Positions 61,920-64,000 of a DNA stretch of 64,000 bases are shown here, one piece after another (within the stretch, counting starts at the first letter, position 1; the number at the start of each line of letters is the position of its first letter). Origin of the DNA: Prochilodus magdalenae. Its lineage: Eukaryota > Chordata > Actinopteri > Characiformes > Prochilodontidae. Position numbers and translations under genes: made by a program. Location: positions 62,001 through 126,000 of the forward strand of contig JAMWET010003908.1 of NCBI GenBank assembly GCA_024036415.1, given 5' to 3'. The notes under the pieces were generated by a model. That model was not told the origin of the DNA. It ran no database searches and saw only the letters and a list, made by a program, of their open reading frames with translations.

Positions 61920-62200
61920 ACTCAATTACATTTCATATACCAAGACAAACAGCTATCTCCAAAATGGCAGCTTTACAGGAGAGGCCAAAACCTAATTTAA
62001 TTATAATGTAAGTCAATGGAACCAGACTTTTTTCCAAGCAGCTTTGGGACATTGCTGTTTCTGTTCATTCATGTTGAATTTTAACACAGTGTAAACGACA
62101 GCTGCCGTTTTTATATGATGCATAAAAATTAAAAGGGACAAAAATGGAGAAACATGCTTTTCCTTGGACAGGGACGATGGCAGCATGTGATCGAAATACG
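61920..62200 (+). repeat. Dispersed repeat D, copy 3
   Basis: TATCTCCAAAATGGCAGCTT, TACAGGAGAGGCCAAAACCT, GTCAATGGAACCAGACTT and CACAGTGTAAACGACAGC match the copy at 23905-24170 closely. Confidence 0.8.
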
Positions 62201-62228
62201 ATAAAAGAAAAAATGATCAATGTTAAAG

Positions 62229-62571
62229 TACATCGAGTCACATTATTATGACCACCTCCTACTTTACACAGCAGCAGCAAGTAGCTCATGAAGAAAGTTA
62301 CATTTTCGTGACATTCTCTGGGTCCACTCATTCATAAGGAGGGCACTCTCAAATTATCTGGGTATGAATCCATTCTTTCACATCACCTACATCCATATAA
62401 GCTGATTGTCTTCCCTGGGGTGGAAAGGATCTTTTCACAGGGCTAGAAATGTCCGACATTGGTTGGAAGAGCATTACCAAGACTTAAAAATACTACCATG
62501 GTCCCGTAATTCCCCAGACTCGAAGCCAATTGAGCATCATTAGCTCATAATAATGTGACTCAACTGTGTAA
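62229..62571 (+). mobile_element. TcF: short Tc1-like deletion derivative
   Basis: GAGTCACATTATTATGA (62235-62251) and its exact inverse TCATAATAATGTGACTC (62545-62561) form the terminal inverted repeats. Just inside the right end the plus strand reads KILPWSRNSPDSKPIEH, equivalent to the PDLNPIEH block that carries the third catalytic position of Tc1 transposases. Everything N-terminal to this is lost or scrambled. Confidence 0.82.
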
Positions 62572-62744
62572 TAAAAAGGAAAACTACATTAGCTACAGCG
62601 TAAATGAAATATGTCATATGGGTGTGATTTTTTATTGTTATTCTAATTTGACTGCTGGTGTTTTTATAATGAAGATGCAGTTATGCTAAAGCGGAGCAAT
62701 AAACCCCCAACCCCACCCGCACATCCCCCACCATCCCCTCTGGC

Positions 62745-62896
62745 ACATTCATTTTATTTTATATGGCATTTACAAATATTTGCAATTCAGTACAAACAGC
62801 CAGCAGAGAAAGCAGAATATTAACTATGAACTATTTCCATGAAGATAGAAGCATATTTTTAACAGAGCAAGAGACAGAGGCACAGGGACAAAGAGG

Positions 62897-62944
<48 letters not shown>

Positions 62945-63035
62945 ATGATTAATTTGCTCCAGATAAATCCTTCTGTGTCTGAACATAAACTGTTCTGTTG
63001 ACTTGGCAGTGAAAATCCAAACTGGCTGCTTATTG
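62745..63035 (+). repeat. Local duplication, copy 2 (contiguous), with (GA)n
   Basis: Contains the ACAAATATTTGCAATTCAGT, TATTTCCATGAAGATAGAAG and CATATTTTTAACAGAGC segments, a 48 bp (GA)n at 62895-62942, then TTGACTTGGCAGTGAAAATC. It corresponds to 55490-55661 plus 56960-57010. Confidence 0.8.
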
Positions 63036-63374
63036 TAGAACAAAATATGTTAGACATTTTCAGCCTGGAGGGGAAACGATCCAGCCTGGACCGTTACTCA
63101 ATGCCTAAAAGCTCATCCACCATTAAGCCTGCTGACTTTTACTTAGAGCTAATGTTTATATTCATGAAGACACATCTGACTGGTTTTTCTTACTGTGCTA
63201 TCAGAGAATGGAGGGGATAAATATATACACACTGTATATGATATATACACCCACCAGCCACCTCATTTTTGATGTTAATAATTTGGTGTTATTTGATTAT
63301 TTAAGTGGTCATGTAAACAATATACTACATGTTTAATTAAATAAGGGATTAAAATACTTTTTAATCAACTTGGG
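63036..63374. other. Unassigned upstream sequence
   Basis: Nothing recognised. Confidence 0.45.
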
Positions 63375-63600
63375 TGTTTAAGGTGGTAGCAACTTCAGCC
63401 TCCTGCAGGTGGCGCTGCACGAGGATGATAAGGCTATAAACACCTGCGGGGTGTGAGTGACGGGATCCATAGACTGAGAAGAGGTGCTACAGTGCAGTGA
63501 ATATCTCGTTCCATGTATGAAAATGGCTCCAAAGCAGATGTTAATAATTGGCTAAAAGGAGTGACTGCATTTGGGTGTGCCAAAGACTGTTACTGGCACT
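63375..63600 (+). mobile_element. TcE fragment: N-terminal end
   Basis: Starts TTTAAGGTGGTAGCAACTTC, continues GCGCTGCACGAGGATGATAA, and runs into coding equivalent to ENGSKADVNDWLKGVTAFG of the copy at 56175-56332, here with frame changes. Remaining element absent. Confidence 0.72.
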
Positions 63601-63689
63601 TGTGTCACATGTTATTAGTTTTCATTTTTTGTATAGTGAGCTGGTTTTCAGCTAAAATAGCTTAAAATGTTTAAGTTTCTGTTGTATTT

Positions 63690-63914
63690 ACATCGCACCT
63701 TTCACATTTACAGCATTTAGCTCTTATCCAGAGTGACTTACAAGGGTAACCATATTACAGGGAGGCCAATGTAGTGGTAGGAGTCTTGCCCAAGGACTCT
63801 TATTGGTGTAGCACAGCATAGTCACCCAAACCAGGATTCGAACCCCAATCTCCCACATGTGGTGGTGGTTCCCTGGTGGATAGTGGTGTTATCCGCTGAG
63901 CTACACCAACCACG
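63690..63914 (-). mobile_element. tRNA-derived SINE with intact A and B boxes
   Basis: Minus strand begins GTGGTTGGTGTAGCTCAGCG: the A box TAGCTCAGCGGA is at 63903-63892 and the B box GGTTCGAATCC at 63844-63834, spaced as in RNA polymerase III tRNA-type promoters. The body follows, then the LINE-like tail AAGTCACTCTGGATAAGAGC and TAAATGCTGTAAATGTG near 63690. It is not a functional tRNA gene: the head is diverged and fused to a SINE body. Confidence 0.85.
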
Positions 63915-64000
63915 CATCTTCTGCTAGACTGAGAGTGTTCCTGTAATACAATGGCCCAAGTACATGTAAAGAAATAGGGAAATCGATTACTGACGAAATC

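Noticed and set aside
63834..63914. A tRNA gene
   Set aside because: A and B boxes are present, but the sequence lacks a foldable acceptor stem with matching 3' part and continues into a SINE body with a LINE-like tail.

Overview
This window is vertebrate nuclear DNA, almost certainly from a teleost fish. The evidence is spliced coding sequence with consensus GT-AG introns, a CpG-rich promoter, no operon structure, and a dense load of fish-type repeats: several Tc1-like families, tRNA-derived SINEs, LINE 3' tails ending in AATAAAGTATCTATC or AATAAACCTGATTCTGAT, GATA microsatellites and many minisatellites. An otophysan (characin or catfish-like) fish would fit the repeats, but this cannot be settled from sequence alone.

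Only one host gene is recognisable: the 5' end of ccbe1 (collagen and calcium-binding EGF domain 1) on the minus strand. Exon 1 (signal peptide, 54138-54244) and exon 2 (53917-53997) are separated by a 140 bp intron and sit in a CpG-rich promoter region. Everything left of 53917 would be a very long, repeat-filled intron 2, because no exon 3 (the KKCC...GQC segment) was found. Everything right of about 54450 is upstream flanking DNA. Ccbe1 is a secreted factor needed for Vegfc processing and lymphatic development.

Layout. 1-6.0 kb: LINE tail, degraded Tc1-like element, a 170 bp tandem pair, and a 1.5 kb minisatellite that grew out of a LINE 3' end. 6-16 kb: MITE, Tc1 fragments, a 0.67 kb GATA array, and a solo LTR with target-site duplication next to a Tc1 copy. 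16-27 kb: a 35 bp minisatellite, SINE, and several Tc1 deletion derivatives. 27-42 kb: long-inverted-repeat MITEs, an 88 bp tandem array, and four Tc1 families. 42.6-46 kb: two adjacent minisatellites, one built on a perfect heat-shock-element motif and the next on a CCAAT (NF-Y-like) motif. 51.2-53.6 kb: a homogeneous 67 bp minisatellite and a degenerate AT-rich one. 53.9-54.4 kb: ccbe1 exons 1-2 and promoter. 54.4-64 kb: upstream region with microsatellites, nested transposons, an ancient local duplication, a 34 bp minisatellite and a SINE with intact A and B boxes.

No intact autonomous transposase, RNA gene, CRISPR array or second host gene was seen. The points most worth following up are the heat-shock-element minisatellite beside a CCAAT minisatellite inside ccbe1, the minisatellite born from a LINE tail, and an intact ORF that carries only the DNA-binding half of a Tc1-like transposase. 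Boundaries of degraded repeats are approximate, and family names such as TcA to TcF are local labels used only here.
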